The notes under the pieces are model-generated. The model made no database searches. It was not told the origin of the DNA and worked only from the letters and a program-made list of their open reading frames with translations. A stretch of DNA of 64,000 nucleotides from Rhodoligotrophos sp. CJ14. Lineage in GTDB: Bacteria; Pseudomonadota; Alphaproteobacteria; Rhizobiales; Im1. The stretch spans positions 682,001 to 746,000 of the forward strand of contig NZ_CP133319.1 of assembly GCF_038811545.1 (NCBI RefSeq), in the 5' to 3' direction. The translations under genes and the position numbers were made by a program. Below are positions 17,430 through 27,581 of this stretch, piece after piece. Within the stretch, counting starts at the first letter, position 1; each line of letters opens with the position of its first letter.

Positions 17430-19004
17430 TTAGGCCACCATCAGGTACTGTATGTCGGCGAGTGTGAGTTCGGCAGGCATCAACCCTGGGAGACATATGG
17501 TAGCCTCTCCAGACAAGGTCAGCGCTGTTCCCCAGTCCGTTTGCCGCGCTGTTGCCAGGACGGATTCGGCATCGTTCTTGGTCACCCCGAGCGGGGACAG
17601 ATCAATGACGTCGTGACATGCGGATCGGGTTCTCGGCGTGAAATCGACGATAGTGACCGAGGCTTCCGGCGTCGTCAGAGTGAAGGTGTCACGGCCGGAA
17701 CCACCATGCAGCCAGTGACGGCCTGGGCCGGCGATAAGCACATCATTGCCGTCGCCACCGAATAGCCAGTTCTCCCCGGTTCCACCATCAAGCCTGTCAT
17801 TGCCGCTCTCCCCGAACAGCCGATCATCGCCGGCTCCTCCGAACAGCTGGTCCTTGCCCTCGCCTCCATGGAGTTCATCGTCCCCATCATTACCGTAGAG
17901 CGTGTCGTCGCCGTCGTCGCCTTCAATTTTATCGTCGCCGGCATCTCCGGAAAGAACATCATCGCCGTCCCGCCCACGAATGTGGTTGGCCGCTTCATTG
18001 CCGTGAATACGATCATCGCCCGCACCGCCAGTGGCGTCCTCGATCAGCGCGCGCGGGTCGCCATTGTACAGCAGAGCGTTCAAAATGACACCGCGTGGAT
18101 GCACGCCTTCCGGCTCCTGCGTCGCCCTCGCAGGTGCGATGAAACTCGCCTTTCCCGGGCGCAGATCCACAGTTACGGGTTCATGCATATTCGAAAAGTC
18201 GTAGCGGTCCCGCCCACCGCCATCCCAGATGGTCAGCCAGGGCGCGGGATGTGCGGGAGCACCTTGGCCGACGCCGTTTATGAACATCTGGCCGGTGGTT
18301 GGACTGAACGTATAGACCGTGTCGGTGTTGCGGGTGCCGTAATTTGGCCCATAGAGATGCTGTAGAGCGGCGATATCGAACTGGGAGAAGGACTGCGGCC
18401 GGACCCCTGTCTCGTCATCGCCGTTATACGTCATGAGAGAGAAGAGCGGTCCGTCGTGATCCGGGGTCAGCACCGAGTAACCTGAGTCCCCGTGGCCATG
18501 CTCAAGCCCCAGAGCATGACCAATCTCGTGCAGCACGATGTGATAGAGCATGCTGCCGGGCTTGATGCCCTCTTCACAGAGCCGACTATTGATCACCACG
18601 TCCTGCGGTGCTGGCGCCCAGGGATAGGAGGAGGTAAGCCCACCATACCCGTCCTCCATTCCGCTCTTCAATGCGAAGCGAATATCCGCCGTCTCCGGGG
18701 ACTGCGTCACTTCCGAGAACTGCAGCCGGGCCACGTCCGACACTTGTCTCAACGCGTGCCGGATTGCTTCCCGGACCTCCTCGGGCATCGGCACATAAGA
18801 GCCGACGTTCTCGTCCTCCCCGTCCTCCTGGGGGATTTGATTCACCGGGACGAGGAGACCCGGCCTGGAAAACTCGTTCTCTGCAGGAAAGGAAAAGGTG
18901 ATCGCGGAGCTGGTCCAACGAAAGTCGCCCAGAAGCGCGTTGATGTTCGCCTGGTGCGACGGCCTAATCCCACCGATCTTCGCATGCTTAGAAAACTCAA
19001 ACAT
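17430..19004 (-). CDS. M10 family (serralysin-like) zinc metallopeptidase with RTX repeats
   Basis: The protein has 524 residues. The zinc motif HEIGHALGLEH is at residues 159-169 with a Met-turn SLMTY at 189-193, the metzincin pattern of serralysins. From about residue 326 to 440 there are about a dozen nonapeptide-type repeats (GGAGDD, GDDGDD, GGEGKD) that bind calcium and form a beta-roll. No Sec signal is present, as expected for type I secretion through a C-terminal signal; the last 80 residues would hold it. No ABC exporter, membrane fusion protein or inhibitor gene is adjacent. ATG 19004 has only a weak ribosome site (GGATCCCTTTT). Confidence 0.9.
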   Translation of the reverse strand: MFEFSKHAKIGGIRPSHQANINALLGDFRWTSSAITFSFPAENEFSRPGLLVPVNQIPQEDGEDENVGSYVPMPEEVREAIRHALRQVSDVARLQFSEVTQSPETADIRFALKSGMEDGYGGLTSSYPWAPAPQDVVINSRLCEEGIKPGSMLYHIVLHEIGHALGLEHGHGDSGYSVLTPDHDGPLFSLMTYNGDDETGVRPQSFSQFDIAALQHLYGPNYGTRNTDTVYTFSPTTGQMFINGVGQGAPAHPAPWLTIWDGGGRDRYDFSNMHEPVTVDLRPGKASFIAPARATQEPEGVHPRGVILNALLYNGDPRALIEDATGGAGDDRIHGNEAANHIRGRDGDDVLSGDAGDDKIEGDDGDDTLYGNDGDDELHGGEGKDQLFGGAGDDRLFGESGNDRLDGGTGENWLFGGDGNDVLIAGPGRHWLHGGSGRDTFTLTTPEASVTIVDFTPRTRSACHDVIDLSPLGVTKNDAESVLATARQTDWGTALTLSGEATICLPGLMPAELTLADIQYLMVA

Positions 19005-19252
19005 AAAAGGGATCCACTAACACGAAGGATAACTGCGTAGCGGTGATCCCGATCTTCGGAAATCCAGGAGAAACTGAGACCCTATTGGGGCCCCTGCGTG
19101 CTTATAAACAGGACCGGGCTACCGGCTCCTGGCGAAGAGACCGGCTGCCGAAGGGCAGCAGCGCGGGACGCGCCTGACCAAATGGGAGCCGCGCAGTAAG
19201 ACAAATTAGTGGAAGATTGTCAGGCCATGCGCCTGGCCCGAGCCAGGCAAGG

Positions 19253-19328
19253 TGGTGGGCGGTGAGAGACTCGAACTCCCGACATCCTCGGTGTAAACGA
19301 GGCGCTCTACCAACTGAGCTAACCGCCC
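19253..19328 (-). tRNA. tRNA-Val (anticodon TAC)
   Basis: The minus strand reads GGGCGGT acceptor, GCTCAGTTGGTAGAGC D arm, anticodon loop TTTACAC with TAC, T arm GGGAGTTCGAGTCTC and an encoded ACCA end. It lies downstream of hupB on the same strand. Confidence 0.96.
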
Positions 19329-19469
19329 AAAACTAGCCGTCTCCGGTCGCCCGATGGCGACCGGCAAGATCTATGCGTGGTTCGGAAAAATCGCAACCCG
19401 CTTGGACCACGCTGCCCATAACCCACATTGGCATGATCGGCAAGACCATGCCGTGTCGGCGTCTCGGGT

Positions 19470-19745
19470 TTAAGCGTTCACCGCGTCCTTGAAGGCCTTG
19501 CCAGCCTTGAACTTCGGCGCCTTCGAGGCCGGAATCTTGATGGTCTCGCCGGTGCGTGGGTTGCGCCCCTCTGCCGCGGCACGGCTCGCAACGGCGAAGG
19601 TGCCGAAACCGACAAGCCGGACTTCATCGCCCTTGCCGAGGGCCGAGATGATTGCGTTCAACGTGGCCTCGACGGCTTCGCTCGCATCGTTCTTCGACAG
19701 ATTGGCGTCTTTGGCCACTTGGGCGATCAGCTCATTCTTATTCAC
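19470..19745 (-). CDS. hupB: HU family DNA-binding protein
   Basis: The 91-residue histone-like protein has the N-terminal helices MNKNELIAQVAKDANLSKND and the beta-arm signature GFGTFAVASRAAAEGRNPRTG, followed by KIPASKAPKFKAGKAFKDAV. As a homodimer it bends and compacts DNA non-specifically. The start is a GTG at 19745 after GAGAGGACC. It lies downstream of lon and is separated from it by the lon terminator, so it has its own promoter in the short gap. Confidence 0.96.
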   Translation of the reverse strand: MNKNELIAQVAKDANLSKNDASEAVEATLNAIISALGKGDEVRLVGFGTFAVASRAAAEGRNPRTGETIKIPASKAPKFKAGKAFKDAVNA

Positions 19746-19892
19746 CGATAGGTCCTCTCTTGCTGTGAAACGGCAGCCGAGCGGCGGTTAAACGCCCGGC
19801 GCGGCTGGAAGGTCATGCGAAAATCCGCAGAAACGCAAGGGTTTTCTGACGATTCCACCGCGTCTTGCAGAAAAATCAGCAACTTAGGGGAG

Positions 19893-19932
19893 GAAAAAAC
19901 ATTCGGGGCCGGCGAAAACCTCGCCAGCCCCG
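19893..19932 (-). terminator. Rho-independent terminator downstream of lon
   Basis: On the minus strand a strong hairpin (CGGGGCTGGCGA, 5-nt loop, matching arm with one bulge) is followed by AATGTTTTTTCC. It lies about 150 bp after the lon stop and before the hupB start. Confidence 0.82.
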
Positions 19933-20080
19933 CAGAATTCCGCCAAAAATTCGAATCAAGCTGGTCGCCAAAGTCGTACAATCAGCAACCACTCGCAATC
20001 GAGAGCCTCGCCCGCAGCCGCTTGGCCCGGTGGGCCGCAGGCGTGGCTGTGAGAACGCGCCACGCCCGCTTTGGCTCCCG

Positions 20081-22510
20081 TCAATGGGCGCGAACGCCCT
20101 CTTGCTTCTCGCTGACCGTGGCTGCCCGCGCCGCCTCCTTGAGGTCGGCAGCCTCTTCATCCCATTCGATGGGCTCCGGCATGCGCACCAGGGTGTGCTT
20201 CAGCACGTCCTCGATGCGGCTCACCGGCACGATCTCGAGCCCGTTCTTCACGTTCTCAGGGATGTCGGCGAGATCCTTCACGTTATCCTCAGGGATCAGC
20301 ACCTTGGTGAGGCCGCCGCGCAGGGCCGCCAGCAGCTTCTCCTTGAGCCCACCGATCGGCAGGACACGTCCGCGCAAGGTAATCTCACCGGTCATGGCGA
20401 CCTCACGCCGCACAGGAATGCCCGTCAGAACCGAGACGATCGCCGTCACCATCGCGATACCCGCAGAAGGCCCATCCTTTGGCGTTGCCCCTTCCGGAAC
20501 GTGCACGTGGATATCGCGCTTCTCGAACAAGGGCGGCTTGATGCCGAAATCGATCGACCGCGAGCGCACATAGGAGCTTGCCGCCGAGATGGATTCCTTC
20601 ATCACGTCGCGCAGGTTGCCCGTGACGGTCATCTTGCCCTTCCCGGGCATCATCACCGCCTCGATGGTCAGCAGCTCGCCGCCAACCTCGGTCCAGGCCA
20701 GCCCCGTGACGACACCGACCTGATCCTCGAGCTCCGCCTCGCCGAACCGGTATCTCGGCACGCCGAGATAATCCTCGATGGTCTTGGCGGTCACCTTGAT
20801 CTTGCGCTTCTTGGACGTGAGCAGCTCCTTCACCGCCTTGCGGGCGACGGTTGAGATCTCACGCTCCAGATTGCGAACGCCAGCCTCCCGCGTATAGCGG
20901 CGGATGATGGTGGTCAGCGCATCATTGCTGATCTCCAGCTCCTTGGGATCGAGCCCATGGCTCTTGAAGATCTTCGGGATCAGATGCCGCCGCGCGATCT
21001 CGAGCTTCTCGTCCTCCGTATAGCCGGCGATGCGGATGACCTCCATGCGGTCCATCAGCGGCCCGGGAATGTTGAGCGTATTGGCCGTGGTCACGAACAT
21101 CACGTCAGAAAGGTCGTACTCGACCTCCAGATAGTGATCCATGAACGAGCCATTCTGCTCGGGATCTAGCACCTCCAGAAGCGCCGAAGACGGATCGCCG
21201 CGGAAATCCATGCCCATCTTGTCCACCTCATCGAGGAGGAACAGCGGGTTCGACTTCTTGGCCTTGCGCATCGACTGGATCACCTTGCCAGGCATCGAGC
21301 CGATATAGGTGCGCCGATGGCCGCGGATCTCGGCCTCGTCCCGCACGCCGCCCAAGGACAGGCGCACGAACTCACGTCCGGTCGCCTTGGCGATGGACTG
21401 GCCAAGAGAGGTCTTCCCCACACCGGGCGGGCCCACAAGACACAGGATCGGGCCCTTCAGCTTGTTGGCACGCTGCTGCACGGCGAGATACTCGACTATG
21501 CGGTCCTTGACCTTGTCGAGCCCGTAATGGTCATCGTCCAGCACCTTCTGGGCGAAACCCAGGTCCTTCTTGACGCGGCTCTTGTTCTGCCACGGAATGC
21601 CCAGCAGCCAGTCGAGATAGTTACGCACGACGGTTGCCTCGGCCGACATCGGGCTCATCTGCCGCAGCTTCTTGAGCTCGGCCTCCGCCTTCTCGCGCGC
21701 TTCCTTCGACAGCTTGGTCTTCTTGATGCGCTCTTCGATCTCGCCGAGCTCATCGCGCTCGTCGCCATCGCCGAGTTCCTTCTGAATGGCCTTCATCTGC
21801 TCATTCAGGTAGTACTCGCGCTGGGTCTTCTCCATCTGCCGCTTCACACGGCTGCGGATGCGCTTCTCGACCTGAAGGACGGAAATCTCGCCCTCCATCA
21901 GCCCATAGACGCGCTCCAGCCGCTCGCTCACGGATGCGACCTCAAGCAATTGCTGCTTCTCGGGGATCTTGACCGCGAGATGGGCGGCGACGGTATCGGC
22001 CAGCTTCGAATAGTCCTCAAGCTGGCTCACCGTGGAGATGACCTCCGGTGGGACCTTTTTGTTGAGCTTCACATAGGCTTCGAACTGCGAGACGACCGAG
22101 CGGGCGAGCGCCTCGGTCTCGCGCGGATCGCCCTCCTGCTCCGGAATGGGCTCGGCAACGCATTCGAGGAAATCATCGCGCTCGGTGAAACTCACAACGC
22201 GCGCACGCTCACCGCCTTCGACCAAGACCTTCACCGTGCCGTCCGGCAGTTTCAGAAGCTGCAGCACCGATGCGATCGTGCCAATCTGGTAAATGCCCTC
22301 AGGCGATGGAGCATCGTCAGTCGCGTTCTTCTGAGCGACCAGGAGGATGCGCTTGTCTTCGCGCATCACCTCTTCCAAGGCGCGGATCGACTTCTCCCGA
22401 CCGACAAATAGCGGCACGATCATATGGGGAAAGACGACGATATCGCGCAAGGGAAGAACGGCGAACCGTTCCTGCGCGCCGTAGGAAGTTGTGATGTCGT
22501 GTTCACTCAT
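20081..22510 (-). CDS. lon: ATP-dependent protease Lon
   Basis: The protein has 809 residues, the normal length. It has an N-terminal LAN domain ([22 protein letters not shown]), a coiled-coil segment around residues 200-290, an AAA+ module with Walker [10 protein letters not shown] and [10 protein letters not shown], and a C-terminal serine protease domain with PKDGPSAG (catalytic Ser) and the lysine in [10 protein letters not shown]. It degrades misfolded and selected regulatory proteins in the cytoplasm. It lies in the conserved order clpP-clpX-lon-hupB. A possible heat-shock-type promoter is discussed for the upstream gap. Confidence 0.98.
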   Translation of the reverse strand: MSEHDITTSYGAQERFAVLPLRDIVVFPHMIVPLFVGREKSIRALEEVMREDKRILLVAQKNATDDAPSPEGIYQIGTIASVLQLLKLPDGTVKVLVEGGERARVVSFTERDDFLECVAEPIPEQEGDPRETEALARSVVSQFEAYVKLNKKVPPEVISTVSQLEDYSKLADTVAAHLAVKIPEKQQLLEVASVSERLERVYGLMEGEISVLQVEKRIRSRVKRQMEKTQREYYLNEQMKAIQKELGDGDERDELGEIEERIKKTKLSKEAREKAEAELKKLRQMSPMSAEATVVRNYLDWLLGIPWQNKSRVKKDLGFAQKVLDDDHYGLDKVKDRIVEYLAVQQRANKLKGPILCLVGPPGVGKTSLGQSIAKATGREFVRLSLGGVRDEAEIRGHRRTYIGSMPGKVIQSMRKAKKSNPLFLLDEVDKMGMDFRGDPSSALLEVLDPEQNGSFMDHYLEVEYDLSDVMFVTTANTLNIPGPLMDRMEVIRIAGYTEDEKLEIARRHLIPKIFKSHGLDPKELEISNDALTTIIRRYTREAGVRNLEREISTVARKAVKELLTSKKRKIKVTAKTIEDYLGVPRYRFGEAELEDQVGVVTGLAWTEVGGELLTIEAVMMPGKGKMTVTGNLRDVMKESISAASSYVRSRSIDFGIKPPLFEKRDIHVHVPEGATPKDGPSAGIAMVTAIVSVLTGIPVRREVAMTGEITLRGRVLPIGGLKEKLLAALRGGLTKVLIPEDNVKDLADIPENVKNGLEIVPVSRIEDVLKHTLVRMPEPIEWDEEAADLKEAARAATVSEKQEGVRAH

Positions 22511-22956
22511 GGGACATAAGCCCTTTCTTTTCTAAGCGAGTGCCGTGCCTGACCACCGAACCCTGATCGGCGTTTGGCGGCGGCTCCGCGGAAACAGAAC
22601 ACACCAGACTGCGTGCTGCGTTGCTTTCTGTTCGCCCGTCTGGGATCCGGTCGAAATCCAAGACCTGGCGTCATCAGAGAGAATGATTCGCGGGGTGAGC
22701 AACTCTTTGTGGTCAACGATTAAGTGGCCACGGTGGCGACCCCCGTCAAGATCTTGAAAAGACTTATGGCAAATCTCGCGCCAGACGTCACGGGCAGAGC
22801 GCGCGACCGCATGCCGCTCGACGGCGTTTTCCAGCTTCTTCCGCAGCTTCAGCCGACAACCCAGCGTTAATCCCCCGCGCTTGCCCACAAATAAAAAGGA
22901 CGGCGAGCCAGCCCAGAGGCGCAGCAGCCGTCCTTGCAGGCGTCGTCGGGTCCGCG
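22511..22956. other. Intergenic region between clpX and lon, with a weak promoter candidate
   Basis: No gene is supported here; minus-strand frames that read through it lack family features. On the minus strand, CTTGAC (plus 22745-22750) and CCACTTAAT (22719-22727) are about 17 nt apart and lie some 200 nt before lon. This weakly resembles a stress-type promoter; the spacing is not ideal. Confidence 0.35.
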
Positions 22957-24222
22957 TCATGCGGAGCTGTTCATCTCCTCGCCGCGGTCGGCATAGATCA
23001 GCAACGGCTTAGCCTCGCCTTCCACCACGTCTTTGGAGATCACCACCTCTTCGACACCATCGAGACTCGGCAGCTCGAACATGGTCTCAAGCAGGATCGA
23101 TTCCAGAATGGACCGGAGACCTCGTGCACCGGTCTTCCGCTCGATCGCACGCCGGGCAATGCCCTTCAGCGCCTCATCGGCAAAGGTCAGGCGCACGTCC
23201 TCCATCTCGAACAGGCGCTGATACTGCTTGACCAGCGCATTCTTCGGCTCGGACAGGATCTTCATGAGAGCGGACTCATCGAGATCCTCGAGCGTCGCGA
23301 TCACCGGCAGACGGCCAATGAATTCCGGGATGAGCCCGAATTTCAGCAGATCCTCGGGTTCGACCTCGCGCAGGATCTCGCCAGTCCGCCGGTCCTCGGG
23401 CGATTTCACCTCGGCGCCGAAGCCAATGGATGTCCCCTTGCCGCGGCCGGAGATGATCTTCTCAAGCCCGGCAAATGCGCCACCGCAAATGAACAGAATA
23501 TTCGTGGTGTCGACCTGCAGAAACTCCTGCTGCGGATGCTTACGCCCGCCCTGCGGCGGCACTGACGCGACGGTGCCTTCCATGATCTTGAGCAGAGCCT
23601 GCTGCACCCCCTCGCCCGACACGTCCCTCGTGATGGACGGATTGTCGGACTTGCGGCTGATCTTGTCGACCTCGTCGATATAGACAATGCCACGCTGCGC
23701 CCGCTCCACATTGTAGTCGGCGGCCTGCAGAAGCTTCAGAATGATATTCTCGACATCCTCACCGACATAGCCTGCTTCGGTCAGCGTGGTCGCATCGGCC
23801 ATGGTGAAGGGCACATCGAGAATGCGCGCTAACGTCTGTGCGAGCAGCGTCTTGCCGCAGCCCGTAGGCCCGACGAGCAGGATGTTGGACTTGGCCAGTT
23901 CGACATCGTTGCTTTTCGATGCGTGGTTGAGACGCTTGTAATGATTATGCACCGCGACGGACAGAACGCGCTTGGCATGCACCTGACCGATGACATAGTC
24001 ATCCAGGACCTTGCAGATCTCTTGCGGCGTCGGTACACCGTCGCGTGATTTCACCAGCGAGCTCTTGTTCTCCTCGCGGATGATGTCCATGCAAAGCTCG
24101 ACGCACTCATCGCAGATGAATACGGTAGGCCCCGCAATGAGCTTGCGCACCTCATGCTGGCTCTTCCCACAGAAAGAGCAGTAGAGAGTGTTTTTCGAGT
24201 CGCTCCGGTTACGATCGCTCAT
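22957..24222 (-). CDS. clpX: ATP-dependent Clp protease ATP-binding subunit ClpX
   Basis: The protein has 421 residues. It has an N-terminal four-cysteine zinc domain ([11 protein letters not shown] and [10 protein letters not shown]), a AAA+ core with Walker [12 protein letters not shown], Walker [11 protein letters not shown] and the substrate pore loop GYVGED, and the ClpP-binding IGF-type loop region after IISGRGKG. It unfolds tagged substrates and feeds them to ClpP. It is downstream of clpP, separated by a gap long enough for its own promoter. Confidence 0.98.
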   Translation of the reverse strand: MSDRNRSDSKNTLYCSFCGKSQHEVRKLIAGPTVFICDECVELCMDIIREENKSSLVKSRDGVPTPQEICKVLDDYVIGQVHAKRVLSVAVHNHYKRLNHASKSNDVELAKSNILLVGPTGCGKTLLAQTLARILDVPFTMADATTLTEAGYVGEDVENIILKLLQAADYNVERAQRGIVYIDEVDKISRKSDNPSITRDVSGEGVQQALLKIMEGTVASVPPQGGRKHPQQEFLQVDTTNILFICGGAFAGLEKIISGRGKGTSIGFGAEVKSPEDRRTGEILREVEPEDLLKFGLIPEFIGRLPVIATLEDLDESALMKILSEPKNALVKQYQRLFEMEDVRLTFADEALKGIARRAIERKTGARGLRSILESILLETMFELPSLDGVEEVVISKDVVEGEAKPLLIYADRGEEMNSSA

Positions 24223-24529
24223 AAGCTATCCCTGATCAAAGTTCGCAGGCTTGGCTCGAGACCCCGATAATGGCCCTGGCCTTGCCAGACGAACTTCTTG
24301 TGCACTGCCGCACTCCGCCAGACCGGTGAGACGGCGCCGGACTGCCCCCCGGGAAAGACGCTACCGCGCCTCGGCAGCCAGGTTTCCCGATTATCTCAGC
24401 ATGGTATGGCCCGTTGGATCAACAACAGATTAACCCAGCTACCCAGACCCACCGCTTTGGCAAGGCGAAGGATCGATATCCCCGCTATCCGCTTAGCCAA
24501 GTTCTGTCCGGCTAAGATAAGAGCGGAGA
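24223..24529. other. Intergenic region between clpP and clpX
   Basis: This 307-bp stretch has no supported gene. It is the upstream region of clpX on the minus strand. I see no clear terminator or promoter consensus. Confidence 0.5.
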
Positions 24530-25159
24530 TCACTTTTCGGTTGCGACATCCGGACGCTTGTCGATCACTTTGTCGATAAGGCCGAATTCCTTGGCCGCCT
24601 CCGCCGTCATGAAATGGTCGCGGTCGAGCGCCTTCTCAATGGCCTCGATCGGCTGGCCAGTGTGGCGGGCATAGATCCTGTTGAGCCGCTCGCGGACCTC
24701 CAGAATCTCCTTGGCGTGGCGCTCAATGTCAGAGGCCTGACCTTGGAACCCGCCCGACGGCTGATGCACCATGATTCGGGCGTGCCGCAGCGCAAAGCGC
24801 ATTTCCGTCTCGCCAGCGCACAGCAGAAGCGACCCCATGGATGCTGCCTGGCCGATGCAGGTGGTCGACACGGCAGGCTTGATGAACTGCATCGTGTCGT
24901 AAATGGCGAGGCCCGATGTCACCACGCCACCCGGCGAGTTGATATACATCGAGATCTCCTTCTTGGGATTCTCGGATTCCAAGAACAGGAGCTGGGCGGT
25001 GACCAAGGTCGCCATGTGGTCCTCGACAGGACCCGTTACAAAGATGATCCGCTCCTTGAGCAGGCGCGAATAGATATCATAGGCGCGCTCACCGCGGTTG
25101 GTTTGCTCGACCACCATCGGGACGAGCGTGTTCATGTAGACGTCGTACGGATCGCGCAT
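24530..25159 (-). CDS. clpP: ATP-dependent Clp protease proteolytic subunit ClpP
   Basis: The start ATG 25159 ([19 protein letters not shown]) gives 209 residues and matches the usual alphaproteobacterial N-terminus; a longer in-frame version upstream is rejected. Catalytic residues are visible as Ser107 in GQAASMGS, His132 in [11 protein letters not shown] and Asp181 in ALDRDHF. It forms the tetradecameric chamber used with ClpX. It lies between tig and clpX, the common bacterial order. Confidence 0.97.
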   Translation of the reverse strand: MRDPYDVYMNTLVPMVVEQTNRGERAYDIYSRLLKERIIFVTGPVEDHMATLVTAQLLFLESENPKKEISMYINSPGGVVTSGLAIYDTMQFIKPAVSTTCIGQAASMGSLLLCAGETEMRFALRHARIMVHQPSGGFQGQASDIERHAKEILEVRERLNRIYARHTGQPIEAIEKALDRDHFMTAEAAKEFGLIDKVIDKRPDVATEK

Positions 25160-25296
25160 AAGTGCCGCAAGCCTCGCAATAATCGGGGAGTCGCCGTGCT
25201 GACCGAGCAGGCTGGTCAGCAGGCCATGACACCGCATATATGGTTCTGCCGAAGCCGGCCGCAAGCTTTACGGCCAGAGCCAGCTTCAGCCTTGCT

Positions 25297-25325
25297 GATT
25301 AAGTGCTTCGCCCGGGCGGTGCAAG
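25297..25325 (-). promoter_or_regulatory. Candidate stress-type promoter of clpP
   Basis: On the minus strand CTTG, 18 nt, CTTAATC resembles the alphaproteobacterial RpoH pattern (CTTG, 17-18 nt, CYTATNT) with mismatches in the -10 part. It lies about 140 nt before the clpP start. A related CACTTAATC string occurs upstream of lon. Confidence 0.3.
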
Positions 25326-25349
25326 GTCTTGTTTGTCAAGACGCGCAAG

Positions 25350-25391
25350 CACCCGCTCACGGCGGCCACGAGGGCCGCACACAAGCGGGTG
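25350..25391 (-). terminator. Nested hairpin between tig and clpP
   Basis: CACCCGCT / AGCGGGTG arms enclose a second stem GGCGGCC / GGGCCGC. It sits 35 bp after the trigger factor stop. There is no T-run, so it may be a Rho-assisted terminator or a transcript-stabilising hairpin. Confidence 0.45.
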
Positions 25392-25425
25392 AACTGGGGA
25401 TAAGTGTGGAGAAGGACGCGCGCGG

Positions 25426-26985
25426 CTACTCGCCGTCCTGCTCCTTCTTGGCCGCCTTCTTCGCTGCAGGCTTCTTCTTGGCGGCAGGCTTTTTCTCATC
25501 CTCGCCATGATCGTGCTCATGGGCATGATCATGGTCGTGGGTGTGCGCATGATCGTGATGATCATGGGAATGGTCGTGATCGTGGGCATGATCATGGCTA
25601 TGGCTGTGCGCATGATCATGGGAGTGGACGTGGTTATGCTCCTCGTCCGGATCGGCGTAGAGCTCCTCGCGGGTCACGCTCTTCTCGGCCACCTTGCTTT
25701 GGCCGACGATGTGATCGACGACCTTCTGCTCGAAAATCGGGCCGCGCAGCTCGAGCATGGCCTGCGGATTGTTCCGATAGAACTCAAAAACCTGACGCTC
25801 CTGGCCGGGGAACTGGCGGGCGCGGTTGATCATCGCCCCCTGCAGCTCCTGGTCAGTGACGGTCACATTGACCTGCTCGCCGACACGGCCAAGCAGAAGA
25901 CCGAGACGCACCCGGCGCTCCGCGATGCGGCGATATTCGGCGCGCGCCTCATCTTCCGTCGTGTTCTCGTCCTCGAAGCTGCGCCCTTCGCGCTCCATCT
26001 CGGCGGTCAGCGAGCGCCAGATCTGCTCGAACTCGTTCTCGACCAGGCGCTCGGGCAGCGCAAAATCGTAGCGCTCATCCAAGCGGTCGAGCAGCTGGCG
26101 TTTCAGCTTGGACTGGGAGACCTGCTCATATTCCGAGGCGATCTGCTCGCGCACACGCTCACGCAGGGTCGCCAGATCCTCGAGCCCGAGCTTCTTTGCA
26201 AATTCATCGTCGATCGCCAGCTCCTTCGGTGCGGCGACCTCTTTCAGGGTGACATCGAAGGTTGCCGGCTTGCCCGCAAGCCGCTCGACGCCATAATCCT
26301 CGGGGAAAGTCACGTGCACGACGGTGTTCTCGCCCGCTTTGAGCCCGATCAGCTGCTCCTCGAAGCCGGGAATGAAGGTGTTCGATCCCAATTCGAGCTT
26401 GGCGTCCGTCCCGCTGCCGCCTTCGAACGGGACGCCATCGATCTTGCCGGTGAAATCGAGGGTCACCCGGTCGCCATTATGCGCGGTCTCGCCCTCCGCG
26501 CGCGGCTCGAATTCCCGGTAATGCCTGGCCATATTGGCCAGCGCCTCGTCGATGGTCGCATCCTCGACCGGGGCCACTTCCTTTTCGAGCTCGATGTCGC
26601 TGAAATCCCCGATCTCGAAGGAGGGAACGATCTCGAAGCTCACAGTATAGGCGAGATCCGCCTTACCCTCGATCACCTGCTCGATGTTGTCTTTATCTTC
26701 AGGCAGCTCGATCTGCGGCTGGTAAGCCGGCTTCTCGTTGCGCTCGGCAATGGCTTTCTGGCTCGAATCATCAACCGTCTTCTGGACGACCTCGGCCATC
26801 AGCGACCGGCCGTATAGCCGCCGCAAATGGTTGACGGGCACCTTGCCCGGCCGGAAACCGCGAACCCGGACCTGATCCTTGATCTCGTGGAGCCTTTGTT
26901 CGAGCTGGCTCTCCAGCTCCTGTGCGCCCACAACCACCTTCAGCTCGCGCTTCAGGCCCTCATTCAGGGTCTCGGTCACCTGCAC
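25426..26985 (-). CDS. tig: Trigger factor with histidine-rich C-terminal extension
   Basis: Residues 1 to about 445 are an ordinary ribosome-bound chaperone and peptidyl-prolyl isomerase: the ribosome-binding signature VRGFRPGKVPVNHLRRLYG in the N domain, then an FKBP-type domain (GDRVTLDFTGKIDGVPFEGG), then the helical C domain. The last 72 residues are unusual: about 23 His alternating mainly with Asp, Ala and Ser (residues 450-493), then a Lys/Ala/Pro tail. The total of 519 exceeds the usual 430-490. The start is GTG 26985 after GCGAGGAA; the frame continues upstream but into the tRNA-Leu. The tail could bind Ni, Zn or Cu, as in SlyD or HypB; this is inference. Confidence 0.95.
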   Translation of the reverse strand: MQVTETLNEGLKRELKVVVGAQELESQLEQRLHEIKDQVRVRGFRPGKVPVNHLRRLYGRSLMAEVVQKTVDDSSQKAIAERNEKPAYQPQIELPEDKDNIEQVIEGKADLAYTVSFEIVPSFEIGDFSDIELEKEVAPVEDATIDEALANMARHYREFEPRAEGETAHNGDRVTLDFTGKIDGVPFEGGSGTDAKLELGSNTFIPGFEEQLIGLKAGENTVVHVTFPEDYGVERLAGKPATFDVTLKEVAAPKELAIDDEFAKKLGLEDLATLRERVREQIASEYEQVSQSKLKRQLLDRLDERYDFALPERLVENEFEQIWRSLTAEMEREGRSFEDENTTEDEARAEYRRIAERRVRLGLLLGRVGEQVNVTVTDQELQGAMINRARQFPGQERQVFEFYRNNPQAMLELRGPIFEQKVVDHIVGQSKVAEKSVTREELYADPDEEHNHVHSHDHAHSHSHDHAHDHDHSHDHHDHAHTHDHDHAHEHDHGEDEKKPAAKKKPAAKKAAKKEQDGE

Positions 26986-27085
26986 GTCGCATTTCCTCGC
27001 AAAACGTGGCCCAGATCGCTGCTGAAGCGCCTTAGGCCAAATAAACCGGCAATATGGCATGCAGCCCGCTCGAAGCGCTCGCGCA

Positions 27086-27171
27086 TGGTGCGGGCGGAGG
27101 GATTTGAACCCCCACGGGCTAAGCCCACGAGGACCTAAACCTCGCGTGTCTGCCAATTCCACCACGCCCGC
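27086..27171 (-). tRNA. tRNA-Leu (anticodon TAG)
   Basis: The minus strand shows acceptor GCGGGCG pairing with CGCCCGC, anticodon loop TTTAGGT with TAG, a long class II variable arm (TCGTGGGCTTAGCCCGT), T arm GGGGTTCAAATCCC and encoded CCA. The length of 86 nt fits leucine tRNA. It lies just upstream of tig on the same strand. Confidence 0.95.
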
Positions 27172-27309
27172 AGGCGCGCAAGGCGTCCGTCCGGCTGCAT
27201 AGTCGGGCGCCTCTATAGCACAAGGACTTTTCGCCACGCCAGAGCGCAACGCGCCAGTTTGACGCTTTTATCAATTGAAAAGGCCGCGTCGTCTTCGCGA
27301 AAGCCAGTG

Positions 27310-27453
27310 CTAACGCGTGATCATCCAGGCAAGGCTTGCGATATATCCGCTGAATGCAAGCGCCGTGACCATCGCGGACAGTGAGGGCTCACCGTCGGAA
27401 AAGAGCATAAGCGCAAGCATGCCAAAGCCGACGATGCCCGCCAGTTTAATCAT
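27310..27453 (-). CDS. Small two-helix membrane protein, unknown function
   Basis: With ATG 27453 the product is 47 residues: IKLAGIVGFGMLALMLFS and a second helix AMVTALAFSGYIASLAWMI joined by a short DGEPS loop. GGGGAGACTGTCGAA before the ATG is a good ribosome site and is the main support. No family is recognised. It lies between tRNA-Leu and nnr on the same strand. Confidence 0.5.
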   Translation of the reverse strand: MIKLAGIVGFGMLALMLFSDGEPSLSAMVTALAFSGYIASLAWMITR

Positions 27454-27581
27454 TTCGACAGTCTCCCCACCGGGCTGTTCCTTTTCGAAACAGGCCATCG
27501 CTCGTTGCCATCATTTGGCTGCAATGTAGCAATCCGCTTGCCAAGTTCGGCCGTGACGGCCCCCTGGCGAGCTGCGAGCTT

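Noticed and set aside
17780-18040. Repeat-rich DNA considered as a direct-repeat array
   Set aside because: It encodes the calcium-binding nonapeptide repeats of the M10 protease.
21317-22411. 364-codon plus-strand frame inside lon
   Set aside because: Antisense to the conserved Lon AAA+ region; His/Leu/Asp-rich with no family pattern.
22532-22960. 142-codon minus-strand frame between clpX and lon
   Set aside because: Overlaps the end of clpX, is Arg-rich, lacks a ribosome site and occupies the expected lon promoter region.
25507-25640. Repetitive CATGATCATG-type DNA considered as a CRISPR or satellite
   Set aside because: The units are irregular and in frame with the His-rich tail of trigger factor, so they are coding repeats.
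27086-27249. Upstream extension of the trigger factor frame through the tRNA-Leu
   Set aside because: The extension would translate the tRNA gene. A GTG with a good ribosome site at 26985 gives the conserved N-terminus.
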